A stretch of 64,000 bases of DNA from Aeromicrobium sp. GTDB lineage: Bacteria; Actinomycetota; Actinomycetes; Propionibacteriales; Nocardioidaceae. Positions 1 through 8,899 of the stretch are shown one piece after another (positions within the stretch are counted from its first letter, which is position 1; every line of letters begins with the position of its first letter). Under the pieces are notes generated by a model, which saw only the letters and a list, made by a program, of their open reading frames with translations, searched no databases and was not told the DNA's origin. The translations under genes were made by a program, and so were the position numbers. The stretch spans positions 1 to 64,000 of the forward strand of contig NZ_JAGLCD010000001.1 of NCBI RefSeq assembly GCF_023146395.1. Reading direction: 5' to 3'.

Positions 1-274
1 GGGGTCTCGGTACGCCGCTCGCAGAGCTCGCGTGCACTCGACCAGCGGGATGGTGCGCCCCCGGTGGTCGAGTGGGCCCGAGGAACGAGGGCCCGTATCG
101 AGACCCGGCCAGGTGGCGGTGCCCGGAGGTGCCGGCCGGTGGCGGGCGGGTGCCGTGACCTGCGGGGGTCTCGGTACGCCGCTCGCAGAGCTCGCGTGCA
201 CTCGACCAGCAGGGTGGTGCTCGCCAGTGGAGGGGAGTCGTCGACCGGTCGGGTGGTGGCGCCGGACGGGAGCG
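1..274. repeat. REP-like repeat cluster, gene-free
   Basis: No gene is seen here. A 46-bp unit beginning GGGGTCTCGGTACGCC occurs twice, identical, at 1-46 and 165-210. A related copy in the opposite orientation (GGTGGTCGAGTGGGCCCG ... GTATCGAGACC) lies between them at 62-108. The same family recurs at 51664-51800. The copies have internal GGGC/GCCC complementarity and can fold into hairpins. They lie just downstream of the minus-strand transpeptidase gene. Confidence 0.8.
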
Positions 275-1048
275 TCAGGCGCGGATGGTGACGGGGGTGC
301 CGAGGGGGAGACCGATCGTCTCGACCAGGGCGGTGATCTGCTCGTTCGGCAGCCGGATGCATCCCGAGCTCGCGTCGGAGCCGACCAGCTCCGGTTCGTT
401 CGTCCCGTGCACGCCGATGACCCCCTCGCCGCCGGCGAACTCGGTCAGGACGTTCGAGTATCCCGACAGGCCGTAGGCGTACGGCCCGTAGACACCGTTC
501 GGGTCGGGTGGCTGCAGGAGCTCCTTGATGTAGTAGTCGCCGCCCGGCGTCGGTCGATCCGTGCGTCCCACGCCCACGGGCGTGCGCAGCACCTCCTCGC
601 CCGCCTGCGTCACGACCAGCTCGTGGTCGGTGAGCGCGATCTCCATCGCGAAGGAGTGGTTGCTCAGCCGGACGTCGCGGGCTCGGACGTAGCCGGTCGT
701 GCCGTTCGGTCGGACCGGAAGCTGGACGTGCAGCCACGCACTGCCCACCTCGAGCGCCAGCAGCACGACCTCGCCGGAGGCCTCGTCGCCACGGTTCAGC
801 ACCATGGCCTCGGCGCCCTCGCCGCCGGGGGTGTCCAGATCGCCCGGGGCGTCGTACACCTGGAGGGCGGGAACGATCGACGTCGCGACCGAGGTCACGT
901 CCGGGTCGCTCGTGGCGGTGGGGGACGGGCCGGGCTTGGCGTCGGACTCGGAGTCGTCGGAGCAGCCGACGAGCGAGACGAGCGCCAATCCACCGGCAGC
1001 CGCGAAGAGCGAACGACGCGTCAGCCGCGGCACGGGGGTCTCGGTCAT
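275..1048 (-). CDS. L,D-transpeptidase lipoprotein (YkuD family)
   Basis: About 257 aa. It probably cross-links peptidoglycan through 3-3 bonds or anchors proteins to the wall, acting outside the membrane. The N-terminus has a twin-arginine motif (TRRSLFAAAGG) followed by lipobox LVGC, so Tat export and lipidation are predicted. An Asp/Ser/Pro-rich linker and an SH3-like stretch precede the C-terminal YkuD domain with HGTNEP and the catalytic SSGCIRL motif (Cys nucleophile). The start at 1048 is chosen because MTETP begins the signal peptide and a -10 (TAGCGT, 1056-1061 minus strand) ends 7 nt upstream, giving a leaderless mRNA. The frame is open further upstream, but that part is not signal-like. 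Confidence 0.9.
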   Translation of the reverse strand: MTETPVPRLTRRSLFAAAGGLALVSLVGCSDDSESDAKPGPSPTATSDPDVTSVATSIVPALQVYDAPGDLDTPGGEGAEAMVLNRGDEASGEVVLLALEVGSAWLHVQLPVRPNGTTGYVRARDVRLSNHSFAMEIALTDHELVVTQAGEEVLRTPVGVGRTDRPTPGGDYYIKELLQPPDPNGVYGPYAYGLSGYSNVLTEFAGGEGVIGVHGTNEPELVGSDASSGCIRLPNEQITALVETIGLPLGTPVTIRA

Positions 1049-1055
1049 GGCCCAC

Positions 1056-1061
1056 ACGCTA
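1056..1061 (-). promoter_or_regulatory. -10 element, leaderless promoter of the L,D-transpeptidase
   Basis: TAGCGT on the minus strand with 7 nt to the ATG at 1048. This fits the actinobacterial TANNNT-N6/7-start pattern seen repeatedly in this window. Confidence 0.6.
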
Positions 1062-1202
1062 CGACCCGGCACCTCAACCTGCTGGTCAGTGATCCGCTCG
1101 TGGACGATCCGCAGATTCACGTGTGACGAACCGGCCCCGACGGTCATGTAGGTCGTGAGGGCGCGACCGCCGTCCTTGCCCAACGTCGAGAGGGTCAAGT
1201 CA

Positions 1203-3809
1203 ATGCGCAGATGGATGTTCGCCACGGGGGTAGCCGCCCTCGTCGGAGGAGTCATGACCGCGATACCGACGACGGCGAGTGCCGCGTCGTTCACCGCGTC
1301 GAGCACCGCCGACGACCCGGCCGACCCGACCACGTTGCGCGGCGCGATCGCCGTGGCTGAGGCGAACGGCGAGGCCGACGTCATCACGCTCCAGAGCGGG
1401 GCCACCTACACGCTGACGGACGCCGAGGGCGACCTCGACATCACGACCGAGATCACGATCGAGGGCAACGGGGCGACGATCGACGCCTCGGGCCTCGGCG
1501 ATCGAGCCTTCCACGTGCTCGCCGGTGGCGACCTGACCATCTCGGACGTCACGGTGACCGGTGGCCGTCCCGGTGACGCCCCGTCGGCCGCTGGCGGCGG
1601 CTCCGGCGGCGCCTTCCTGAACGCCGGCACGCTGTCGATCTCCGGCTCCGTCCTGGACGACAACTCGGCCGATCGCGCCGGTGGCGCGATCGAGGCCTCG
1701 GCCGGCAGCACCACGACCCTGGCCAACACCGACCTGACGAACAACGCCACCGGCGCGGCGCCGGGCAACGGCGGTGGTCTCCACCTGACCGGCGCGGGCA
1801 CCGTCTCGATCACGGGCGGAACCGTCTCGGGCAACACCGCGGCCGCCGAGGGTGGTGGCCTGTGGAACTCCGGCGCCGGCACGATGACGGTCGACGGCAC
1901 CACCGTCACCGGCAACACGGCCTCCGGTGCCACCGCCGACCAGGGCGGCGGCGGCCTCTTCCAGGAGGCCGGGGGCGGAACGCTCACCGTCCGCAACGCG
2001 TCGATCACCGAGAACGTCGCCGATGGCGCCGCTGGATCGGGCGGCGGAATCCTGAACGACCAGAGCGCCGTCACGGTGCAGAACTCCACGATCTCCGGCA
2101 ACACCTCGGTGCGAGCCGGCGGCGGCATCGAGGCCAACGTCGGCACGACCAACCTGTCCGGTGTGACGCTCGACAGCAACAGCACCGGCGGATCGCCGGG
2201 CAACGGGGGCGGACTGCACATCACGGGTGCCGGCAATGCCGAGATCACCGGTTCGACGGTCACGGGCAACACGGCGACGCTCGAGGGCGGCGGCCTGTGG
2301 AACGGATCGGGCACGATGACGGTCTCCACCACCGAGATCACGGGCAACACCGCATCCGGTGCCGGCGCGGACGACGGCGGCGGCGGACTGTTCAACAACG
2401 GTGGCACGCTGCAGATCTCCGGCAGCACGATCGAGGGCAACGAGGCTGACGGCGCTGCCGGTTCCGGAGGTGGCGTGCTCACGCTCGGCGGCACCCTCGA
2501 GGTCACGAGCTCCTCGATCGACAACAACACCGCGGTGCGCGCCGGCGGTGGCATCGAGGCCACCGAGGGCAGCACGACGACGATCTCGGGCGGCAGCCTC
2601 AGCGAGAACGTCGCGGGTGCCGGACCGGGCAACGGCGGTGGCCTTCACCTGACCGGCGCCGGCACGGTCGACGTCGACGGTGTCGTCGTGGCGGGCAACC
2701 TGGCCGCCAACGAGGGCGGCGGACTGTGGAACTCGGCCACCGGCACGATGACGGTCACGTCGTCGACGATCAGCAACAACACCGCCTCGGGCGCCCCCGC
2801 GGATGCAGGCGGCGGTGGCCTGCACAACGACGGCGGCGAGCTGTCGGTCGAGGGCTCGGTCATCGAGGGCAACAGCGCCGACGGTGCAGCTGGCTCGGGC
2901 GGCGGCATCCTCAACGCCGGCGGCGGAACCCTGACGGTCACCGGTACCGACATCCTCGGCAACGACGCGGTCCGCGCCGGCGGTGGCATCGAGGCCACGG
3001 GCGACGGGTCGGTCACGACGGTGAGCGACGTGCTGCTGCAGGGCAACTCGACGGGCTCCGGCCCCGGCAACGGCGGCGGCCTGCACCTGACCGGTGCCGG
3101 CACGGTCACCGTGGACGCCTCGCTGGTCAGCCAGAACAGCGCCACCAACCAGGGTGGCGGTCTGTGGAACTCCGGTACCGGGACGATGACGGTCACGCGC
3201 ACCACGCTGACCGCCAACACGACCGCCGGCCAGGGTGGCGCGCTGTACAACGTCGGTGGTGACCTCACCGTCGAGGGCAGCACGATCAGCGCGAACACGG
3301 CTGCCGTCGGCGGCGGTGTGGCGACCGATCCCGGCGCTGCTGACGACGCCACGACGTTGATCCAGGTGACCGTCACGGACAACTCGACCGGTACGGCCGG
3401 ACCCGTGACGCTGGGCAACAGCATCCTGTCGGGCAACGACGGTGACGACGCCGTCACCGCCGTCACATCCCTCGGCGGCAACGTCGTGGGCACGGCCGTC
3501 GACACCGACGACGACAGCGACGTGCAGACCGACGACCCGCGGCTCGGGGCGTTGGCTGACAACGGTGGTCCGACCCCGACCCACCTGCCCGCAGCCGGTA
3601 GCCCGGCGATCGAGGCGGGCGTCGACGGTCTGGGTGACCTCGACACCGATCAGCGTGGGTTCGCCCGCGTGGTCGGTGCGGCGCCGGACGCCGGTGCCGT
3701 CGAGGTCGGCGCGGCCGCTGACGGCGGCGGCGACCGAGCCGGCAACGACGGTGGCGCGCCGGCGGCTCCGGCGCGGGCCACCACCCGCCAGCCCACCTAC
3801 ACGGGCTGA
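1203..3809 (+). CDS. Secreted right-handed beta-helix protein with choice-of-anchor-Q-like C-terminus
   Basis: About 868 aa. The N-terminus is a signal peptide ending near ASAASF, followed by a CSLREA-like segment (DPTTLRGAIAVAEANG). The body is rich in GGG, GN and T/S and is typical of polymorphic-outer-membrane or parallel beta-helix repeats. The motif GNGGGLHLTGAG recurs at about residues 188, 333, 476 and 622, showing four tandem modules of 143-146 aa. The end (DPRLGALADNGGPTPTHLP ... DQRGF) matches the choice-of-anchor-Q pattern found at the C-end of such surface proteins. The start at ATG 1203 has GAGAGG about 9 nt upstream. The role is unknown, possibly a surface adhesin or polysaccharide-binding protein. 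No sortase motif or C-terminal transmembrane segment is visible. Confidence 0.85.
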   Translation: MRRWMFATGVAALVGGVMTAIPTTASAASFTASSTADDPADPTTLRGAIAVAEANGEADVITLQSGATYTLTDAEGDLDITTEITIEGNGATIDASGLGDRAFHVLAGGDLTISDVTVTGGRPGDAPSAAGGGSGGAFLNAGTLSISGSVLDDNSADRAGGAIEASAGSTTTLANTDLTNNATGAAPGNGGGLHLTGAGTVSITGGTVSGNTAAAEGGGLWNSGAGTMTVDGTTVTGNTASGATADQGGGGLFQEAGGGTLTVRNASITENVADGAAGSGGGILNDQSAVTVQNSTISGNTSVRAGGGIEANVGTTNLSGVTLDSNSTGGSPGNGGGLHITGAGNAEITGSTVTGNTATLEGGGLWNGSGTMTVSTTEITGNTASGAGADDGGGGLFNNGGTLQISGSTIEGNEADGAAGSGGGVLTLGGTLEVTSSSIDNNTAVRAGGGIEATEGSTTTISGGSLSENVAGAGPGNGGGLHLTGAGTVDVDGVVVAGNLAANEGGGLWNSATGTMTVTSSTISNNTASGAPADAGGGGLHNDGGELSVEGSVIEGNSADGAAGSGGGILNAGGGTLTVTGTDILGNDAVRAGGGIEATGDGSVTTVSDVLLQGNSTGSGPGNGGGLHLTGAGTVTVDASLVSQNSATNQGGGLWNSGTGTMTVTRTTLTANTTAGQGGALYNVGGDLTVEGSTISANTAAVGGGVATDPGAADDATTLIQVTVTDNSTGTAGPVTLGNSILSGNDGDDAVTAVTSLGGNVVGTAVDTDDDSDVQTDDPRLGALADNGGPTPTHLPAAGSPAIEAGVDGLGDLDTDQRGFARVVGAAPDAGAVEVGAAADGGGDRAGNDGGAPAAPARATTRQPTYTG

Positions 3810-3812
3810 CTC

Positions 3813-3870
3813 CACGAGGTCGGCGTGCGTCAGGGCCAGGGGACTGGTCGTCACGTACGCCGACCTCGTG
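3813..3870. terminator. Long-armed hairpin downstream of the beta-helix gene
   Basis: The arms CACGAGGTCGGCGT (3813-3826) and ACGCCGACCTCGTG (3857-3870) are perfectly complementary over 14 bp around a 30-nt spacer. It starts 3 nt after the stop codon and has no U-tract. It is either a terminator/processing hairpin or a regulatory palindrome for the downstream sigma gene. Confidence 0.5.
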
Positions 3871-3941
3871 ACGGCGTGGTCGGACGCGCCGAGCATGAGG
3901 TGCCGGAGCGTGCGGCGGAGGAAGGGAGCAGCGCGGGTGCG

Positions 3942-3947
3942 TATCAT
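3942..3947 (+). promoter_or_regulatory. -10 element, leaderless promoter of the sigma factor gene
   Basis: TATCAT followed by exactly 7 nt and GTG 3955. This decides the start of the sigma gene in favour of 3955 over the upstream GTG at 3937. Confidence 0.6.
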
Positions 3948-3954
3948 CGGGTCC

Positions 3955-4521
3955 GTGGAGTCAGGCACGTCGGAGCGTGACCTGCTGACCCGGTTCCGCG
4001 ATCTCGATCCTGACGCCTGGGAGACCGTCTACCGACGGTCGTACTCGCGCCTCGTGGAGTACGCGCGCCGCCGGCTGCCCAGCGGCTACGACCCGCACGA
4101 CGCGGTTAGCGAGTGCCTGGCCCGCGCGGTCGACCGGATCGACGACCTCGCCGACCAGGGGGCCCGGGTCGAGGCCTGGCTCTACGGGATCCTGCGCCTG
4201 GTGGTGCTGGAGCAGATTCGGCGCTCGGGCCGACAGGAGCGGGAACGTCCGGTCGCCGGAAGCCCGCTCGGACTGGCCGAGGTGGCGGACGACCGAGGTC
4301 CGCTCGAGCACGTGCTGCGCGATGAACAGGTCGGGTCGGTACGGACGGCCTTCGAGAGACTCTCGGTCGACGACCAGGAAGTGCTCTGGCTCCGGCAGGT
4401 CGCCGAGCTCTCGGTCGCCGAGGTGGCCGCGGTCCTGAAGAAGGGGCACGGCGCGGTCAGGCAGGCTAATTCCCGGGCGCTCGCGCGCCTCCGGACGCTC
4501 ATCGAGGAGGTGGACGCATGA
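3955..4521 (+). CDS. RNA polymerase sigma factor, sigma-70/ECF-like
   Basis: About 188 aa, the usual size of an ECF sigma. Region 2 (DAWETVYRRSYSRLVEYARR) and the -10 recognition segment are followed by region 4 (AFERLSVDDQEVLWLRQVAELSVAEVAAVL), an HTH. It would direct RNA polymerase to a stress regulon. The gene overlaps the next one by 4 bp (ATGA), and that gene encodes an RskA-like anti-sigma factor, so the two form a sigma/anti-sigma pair. An alternative GTG start at 3937 adds six residues. A -10 box at 3942-3947 argues for leaderless initiation at 3955. Confidence 0.88.
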   Translation: MESGTSERDLLTRFRDLDPDAWETVYRRSYSRLVEYARRRLPSGYDPHDAVSECLARAVDRIDDLADQGARVEAWLYGILRLVVLEQIRRSGRQERERPVAGSPLGLAEVADDRGPLEHVLRDEQVGSVRTAFERLSVDDQEVLWLRQVAELSVAEVAAVLKKGHGAVRQANSRALARLRTLIEEVDA

Positions 4522-5156
4522 CGCACGAGGACGAAGGCCCGGCCGACGACATGAATGACGCCGAGGCGGAGCTCGAGCGCTTCCTCGGTGCGGAGCTTCG
4601 GCGGGCGTTCCCCGACTCGGGCGCCGGACCGACCTCGGAGCAGGTGGCCGCGTTGCGCGACCACGTGGCCGCCTCGCGTCGTCGACCGGCGCGCGGCGGG
4701 TGGCGTCTGCTTGCCGCAGCCGTGGCACTCGTCGTCGCGGGTGCCGGCATCGGCGTGGGCGTCGCCACCTCGATCCGTGGTGGTGACGACGGTCTCCTGG
4801 CTCGCGGCTCGGACGAGTTCGTGGCCGAGCTGAGCGGCCCGGCCGGGGCGCGCGTCGCGATCGAGGGTGCCGCAGCACCTGAGGGACGCATCATCACGCT
4901 GAGCTCCGACACGTTGCCGGTCGTGCCGTACGAGCAGTACTACGAGCTGTGGTTCCTGAGCGACGAGAGCGGCTCGACGTGGGTCTCGGCGGGCACGTTC
5001 CATCCGGACGACGAAGGCAACACCGTCGTCGTGCTGCACGCCGCGGTCGATCCCCGCACCACGAGCGAGATCCGGATCACGCGTGAACCGCGCGACGGGT
5101 CACCGGCTCCGTCCGGCGACCTGGTGGCGTCGGGCCCGGTCGACCTGATCGACTGA
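4518..5156 (+). CDS. Membrane anti-sigma factor, RskA-like
   Basis: About 212 aa. The cytoplasmic N-terminal part (about residues 1-65) is followed by one transmembrane helix (LLAAAVALVVAGAGIGVGVA). An extracytoplasmic domain then carries the RskA C-terminal signature (YEQYYELWFLSDESG ... VSAGTFHPDDEGN). It likely binds the sigma factor encoded just upstream, holding it at the membrane until regulated proteolysis. The canonical zinc-binding HxxxCxxC motif is not visible in the N-terminal part, as in the SigK/RskA type. It is translationally coupled by the ATGA overlap. Confidence 0.85.
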   Translation: MTHEDEGPADDMNDAEAELERFLGAELRRAFPDSGAGPTSEQVAALRDHVAASRRRPARGGWRLLAAAVALVVAGAGIGVGVATSIRGGDDGLLARGSDEFVAELSGPAGARVAIEGAAAPEGRIITLSSDTLPVVPYEQYYELWFLSDESGSTWVSAGTFHPDDEGNTVVVLHAAVDPRTTSEIRITREPRDGSPAPSGDLVASGPVDLID

Positions 5157-5192
5157 CCGACTCCCGCCAGGGTGGTGAGCCCGTGAACGTCC

Positions 5193-6188
5193 TCAGTGCG
5201 TCCGCCGACGACGGGCGATGACCCACGCACCGACACCGAGCACGAGCACGATCGCGAGCCACGGGGTGGCCACGCCAGCCGCAGTGACGACGCCGTTGAC
5301 GGTCCCCACGACGCTGTTCCAGCCGGTGCGCAGACCGCCGAGGAAGCCGTCGGGCTCGACCGTGGCGGTCGTCGGCGTCTCCGCGAAGCTCACCGAGAGG
5401 GAGGCGAGGTCGACCTGCTCCCCCAGGGCACTGCGCTGGGCGACCAGCCCGTCGAGCTCGGCCTGGCGCTGCGTCAGGTTCGACTCGGCCGCGACGACGT
5501 CGGCCGTGGTCGTCGCCTCGCTGAGGATCGCGGTGAGGCGGGCGATCGAGGTCTGCAGCGCCGCGATGCGTGCATCGAGGTCCACGACCTGGGCGGTGAC
5601 GTCGACGCGGTCGAGCGACGACGACTCGAGCTCGCCCAGGTCTCGCAGCTCGTCCAGTGCGCCGTTGACACCACCGGCGGGCACCCGCACGGTCAGAGAC
5701 GTGCGGGCCTTCTGGTCCGACCGGCTGTCGATCCGGCCCCCTGCGCCCTCGACCCACGTGCCGAAGTCGGTGGCGGCGCCCGCCGGGTCGTCGACGACGA
5801 CGGCTGCGGCGCCGGTCGTGACGACACTCCGCTCGGCTGCTGTTCCCGGCTCGGCCGGGAGCACCTGCGGTCCCTGGCCCTCGGTCGCCGTGAGGTCGCT
5901 GAGGTCGGCCGGTACCGGGGTGTCGTCGCGATAGCTCAGGACGTCCGGCGAGATCTCGGGCCCTGACGCCGGTGCGGGGAACGACGAGAATTCGCTCGTC
6001 GCCCCGGTCTCGGTGGTGATCGCGGCGGTGCCCACCACCAGTCCGACCGCGACCACGGCAGCGGCAACGCCACCGGCGGCGACGCGAGTGCGGCGGCCGC
6101 GCCGGCGGATGTCGGCGTCGACATCGGCCATGACGCGGGTGCGGATGTCGTCGATGCGCTGGTCGTCGAGGACGGTGCCGGTGCTCAT
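5193..6188 (-). CDS. DUF4349 membrane protein, candidate anti-sigma partner
   Basis: About 331 aa. A short basic cytoplasmic N-terminus (about 38 aa) is followed by a first transmembrane helix (VAAAVVAVGLVVGTAAI). A long extracytoplasmic region has a coiled-coil (LDARIAALQTSIARLTAIL ... ESNLTQRQAELDGL) and ends in a second transmembrane helix with a basic tail (VIARRRRTH). This arrangement is typical of DUF4349 proteins, whose function is not established. It overlaps the upstream ECF sigma gene by 4 bp (ATGA), the usual place of an anti-sigma factor. Its N-terminal cytoplasmic stub could bind sigma, but that is inference. Confidence 0.8.
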   Translation of the reverse strand: MSTGTVLDDQRIDDIRTRVMADVDADIRRRGRRTRVAAGGVAAAVVAVGLVVGTAAITTETGATSEFSSFPAPASGPEISPDVLSYRDDTPVPADLSDLTATEGQGPQVLPAEPGTAAERSVVTTGAAAVVVDDPAGAATDFGTWVEGAGGRIDSRSDQKARTSLTVRVPAGGVNGALDELRDLGELESSSLDRVDVTAQVVDLDARIAALQTSIARLTAILSEATTTADVVAAESNLTQRQAELDGLVAQRSALGEQVDLASLSVSFAETPTTATVEPDGFLGGLRTGWNSVVGTVNGVVTAAGVATPWLAIVLVLGVGAWVIARRRRTH

Positions 6189-6736
6189 GCGGTCTCCCGG
6201 AGGGCTCGAAGGTCGGAACGCAGCCGGGCGCGCAGGCGGGAGAGCCGGTTGCGGACGGAGGCATGGGTCAGGCCGAGCCGCTCGGCGGCCTCGGCGTAGG
6301 TCAGGCCGTCCTCGAGACACAGCTCGTACAGTGCGCGGTCGGTGTCGGCCAGCCCCGCGACGGCGCGGTCGATCTCGGCCCGCACGTCGGCGGCCTCGAC
6401 GATGGCAGGCACGTCGTCCGCGGCCACGATCTCGTCCGGCAGCTCGGTCGTGCGCCGCTCGCGTCGGACGGTGCCCCGGCGGGCGTTGAGGGCGACGTAC
6501 CGTGCCGTGACCAGCAGCCAGGGGAGCGCCGACCCGGCGGTCGAGATCGCGCCGAGCCGCCGCCAGGCGGTCACGAAGGTCTCCTGGGTCGCGTCCTCAG
6601 CGGCCGAAGCGTTGCCGAGCACGGCGTACGCCTGCCAGTACACGGGGCGCACGTGGCGGTCGTACAGCTCGCCGAACGCGCCACGGTCGCCCGTGCGGGC
6701 GCGACGGATCAGCGTCGCGTCGGTCACGTCGTCCAC
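6185..6736 (-). CDS. ECF sigma factor
   Basis: About 183 aa. Region 2 (GAFGELYDRHVRPVYWQAYAVLGNASAAEDATQETF) and region 4 (LYELCLEDGLTYAEAAERLGLTHASVRNRLSRLRARL) are clear. It begins at GTG 6736 with GGAAGG 6 nt upstream. A -10-like TATGGT on the minus strand (6763-6768) gives a 5' leader of about 20 nt. It is co-transcribed and overlapping with the DUF4349 gene. The regulon is unknown. Confidence 0.9.
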   Translation of the reverse strand: MDDVTDATLIRRARTGDRGAFGELYDRHVRPVYWQAYAVLGNASAAEDATQETFVTAWRRLGAISTAGSALPWLLVTARYVALNARRGTVRRERRTTELPDEIVAADDVPAIVEAADVRAEIDRAVAGLADTDRALYELCLEDGLTYAEAAERLGLTHASVRNRLSRLRARLRSDLRALRETA

Positions 6737-6821
6737 GGCACACCTTCCGTCAGGTCGATCTGACCATAGGTGTCCGGAGGGCACCGGGCCGTCTCACCCG
6801 AGACGAAGACGGTCCGGACGC

Positions 6822-8417
6822 TCACCCGACCAGGCGAACGCCGTTGCACGAGGGGCGGCCGAGCATCGTGACGTCCATCGTTCCGAGGCGAATGCCGAGC
6901 AGGGACAGGACAGGGTCCAGCAGGGGTTCGACGACCGAGTTGGCCAGTGAGAGCACCGGGTTGACGACGAGACCGAGGAGGGTCCCGAGGCCCAGCAGGC
7001 TGTCGTCGGTGATCCGAAGCTTGAGGTTCACCGCGCTGCCGTAGGTCCGCATGCCGGGGGAGGACCCATCGGCCTGAGGAGGGTAGGTGAACGACTGCTC
7101 GGAGCTCGATTGGGCGACTCCACCCGTGAGGCCGACCTGGATCGCAGGCAGCGGCCAGAGCTGCAGCACCGTGAGCCGCGCGCTGCCCGTGCCGCCGTAG
7201 CCGACGACACTCGCCACGGAGGTGTCTCCCACGATGGATGCGCTCGGGTTGCCGCTGCAGTTGAGCCGGCTCAGGGTGGCCGTGCCCGACGCGACCCTGA
7301 CCCCCAAGGACAGGTTGGCCGCCTGGATCCCCAGCCCGCCGGTGCTGAGTCCGGTCTGCAGGTCGACGCGGACCTGCGCGGTCTTGGCCTGTACCCCGAC
7401 CTTGCCGCACGCGATCTGGGGCGGTTCGATGACCGTGATCTTGGCGTCGGCGAGGCTGACCGGTCCGACGGACAGCCCGAGGCTGGAGATGTTGAGGGCA
7501 TTCTTGCCGTTCGACGCCTCCACTGCGGCGCTCACGATGGCCGAACCCACGAGGTCGAGGGCGTCGACCGTCGTGGTCAGGCCTGACGCGCCGCTTGTGC
7601 CCAGGTTGAGGATGTCGGTCACGCTGATCGTCAGCGCCCCGACATTGGCGGCGAGGGTCCGGAGCACCTGCGCCCGGACCGCGTTGCCGTGCTGCTCCAG
7701 GACGGAAGCACTGGCGAGGAGGAACCCGCCGAGCGAGACGTTCGCGTTGTCGACAAGGGCGTGACCAGTGCCGGCCTTGAGCGCCGTGTCCAGCTCGGCG
7801 ATCGGGATCGAGAGGCCGTGGAGGCCGACGAGACCGCTGTCGTAGCCGACGAGTCCGAGGTTGATCGTGAGGATGTTCCTGAGGATCGGTCCGAGCGCGC
7901 TCTGGTTGGTGTTCAGCACCAGGGCCGTCGTGCCCGCGGAGAAGCAGACGGCGGGCGCGTCGGTCGACCCGACGGCCGCGCGGGAGGCGCGGCCGGAGTC
8001 GGTGCCGATCACCGGGGCGAACGCGAAGTCGACCGTGGTCGCGGCCACGATGCGGACGGCGTCGCAGGCGCCGGCATTCGACCCGGCGACGAACTGCCGG
8101 GTGGTGGGATCGAGATGTCCGGGGGTCACGACCAAGGGCGAGGACCGGCCGATCGATGTCCCCTGCCGCGCCAGGCTCTTGGTCGCCGCTGCTGTCAGTG
8201 CCGTCTGGTCGCAGCTCGTCAGCCCCGGATCGCGGGCCGTGTCGAGCGCGACGGCATCGGCGACGGCCTGCATGTCGCGGACCGCCGCGCGTTGCAGCCC
8301 GAGATCGACCGCGAAGGCCGTGAAGGCGAGGACCACGACCATCAGAAGGGCGGCCATCGGGACGATGGCTCCGCTCTCGTCCCGATCGTGGCGACGCGAG
8401 AGTCGCGGAGACCTCAT
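6822..8417 (-). CDS. Flp pilus assembly protein TadG-like
   Basis: About 531 aa. The N-terminus (RRHDRDESGAIVPMAALLMVVVLAFTAFAVDLG) is the Tad/TadG pseudopilin-like transmembrane segment shared by TadE/F/G proteins. The rest is a large extracytoplasmic domain without recognised motifs, with many Leu/Gly/Asn-rich segments. It overlaps tadE by 4 bp (ATGA) and is transcribed divergently from the pilin genes. It probably takes part in pilus anchoring or surface display. Confidence 0.85.
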   Translation of the reverse strand: MRSPRLSRRHDRDESGAIVPMAALLMVVVLAFTAFAVDLGLQRAAVRDMQAVADAVALDTARDPGLTSCDQTALTAAATKSLARQGTSIGRSSPLVVTPGHLDPTTRQFVAGSNAGACDAVRIVAATTVDFAFAPVIGTDSGRASRAAVGSTDAPAVCFSAGTTALVLNTNQSALGPILRNILTINLGLVGYDSGLVGLHGLSIPIAELDTALKAGTGHALVDNANVSLGGFLLASASVLEQHGNAVRAQVLRTLAANVGALTISVTDILNLGTSGASGLTTTVDALDLVGSAIVSAAVEASNGKNALNISSLGLSVGPVSLADAKITVIEPPQIACGKVGVQAKTAQVRVDLQTGLSTGGLGIQAANLSLGVRVASGTATLSRLNCSGNPSASIVGDTSVASVVGYGGTGSARLTVLQLWPLPAIQVGLTGGVAQSSSEQSFTYPPQADGSSPGMRTYGSAVNLKLRITDDSLLGLGTLLGLVVNPVLSLANSVVEPLLDPVLSLLGIRLGTMDVTMLGRPSCNGVRLVG

Positions 8418-8899
8418 GAGTTGACCTGCACCGTGGTGTTGTAGATGAGGGTCTCAGGCAGGACGACGCCCAGGCCGGGGAATGACGGGATCAGCGGATT
8501 CGCCCGGTACGAGTAGCGGAGGTCGACCTTGACGCACTTCGTGGCGGCGTTGTTCGTGCACGCGGTAGCCGTCGACGGGACCGAGCACGTGCCGACGGTC
8601 GCCCCGTTCCTCGTCAGGGTGCCGGCCGCCGTGCACGTGACGCTGTACGAGCTGAGGCTGCGGTTGATCGCCGCGATGGCGGCATCCTTCGTGCTCAGGC
8701 TTCCGGTCGTGCTGACGCCGACCGTCGGAGCCACGGCGAAGACCCGCGCTCCTTCGGCTGCCGCCTGACTCATGCCCTGGCGAAAGCTCAGCATGTAGCC
8801 GTAGCTGATGATGCCGAAGACGAGGGCGATGAACAGTGGCGCGATGAGGGCGAACTCCACCGCTGCCACGCCGTCCTCACGATGGCGTCGTCGAGTCAT
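8414..8899 (-). CDS. TadE family pseudopilin
   Basis: About 161 aa. It begins MTRRRHREDGVAAVEFALI, with a TadE transmembrane segment (APLFIALVFGIISYGYML). The Glu in VEFAL is the expected conserved residue of the class-III-type prepilin motif. The small extracytoplasmic domain contains four Cys. It starts the tadE-tadG operon. The promoter probably lies at 9011-9039 (minus strand), leaving a leader of about 105 nt. Confidence 0.88.
   Translation of the reverse strand: MTRRRHREDGVAAVEFALIAPLFIALVFGIISYGYMLSFRQGMSQAAAEGARVFAVAPTVGVSTTGSLSTKDAAIAAINRSLSSYSVTCTAAGTLTRNGATVGTCSVPSTATACTNNAATKCVKVDLRYSYRANPLIPSFPGLGVVLPETLIYNTTVQVNS

Noticed and set aside
1..210. Insertion-sequence ends or att sites from the 46-bp identical repeats
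   Set aside because: No transposase or integrase is nearby, and the same family occurs at 51.7 kb between ordinary genes, so a REP-like family is more likely.
1200..3968. A 922-codon minus-strand open frame opposite the beta-helix gene
   Set aside because: It mirrors the repetitive coding sequence in a shadow frame; no signal, domain or promoter supports it.
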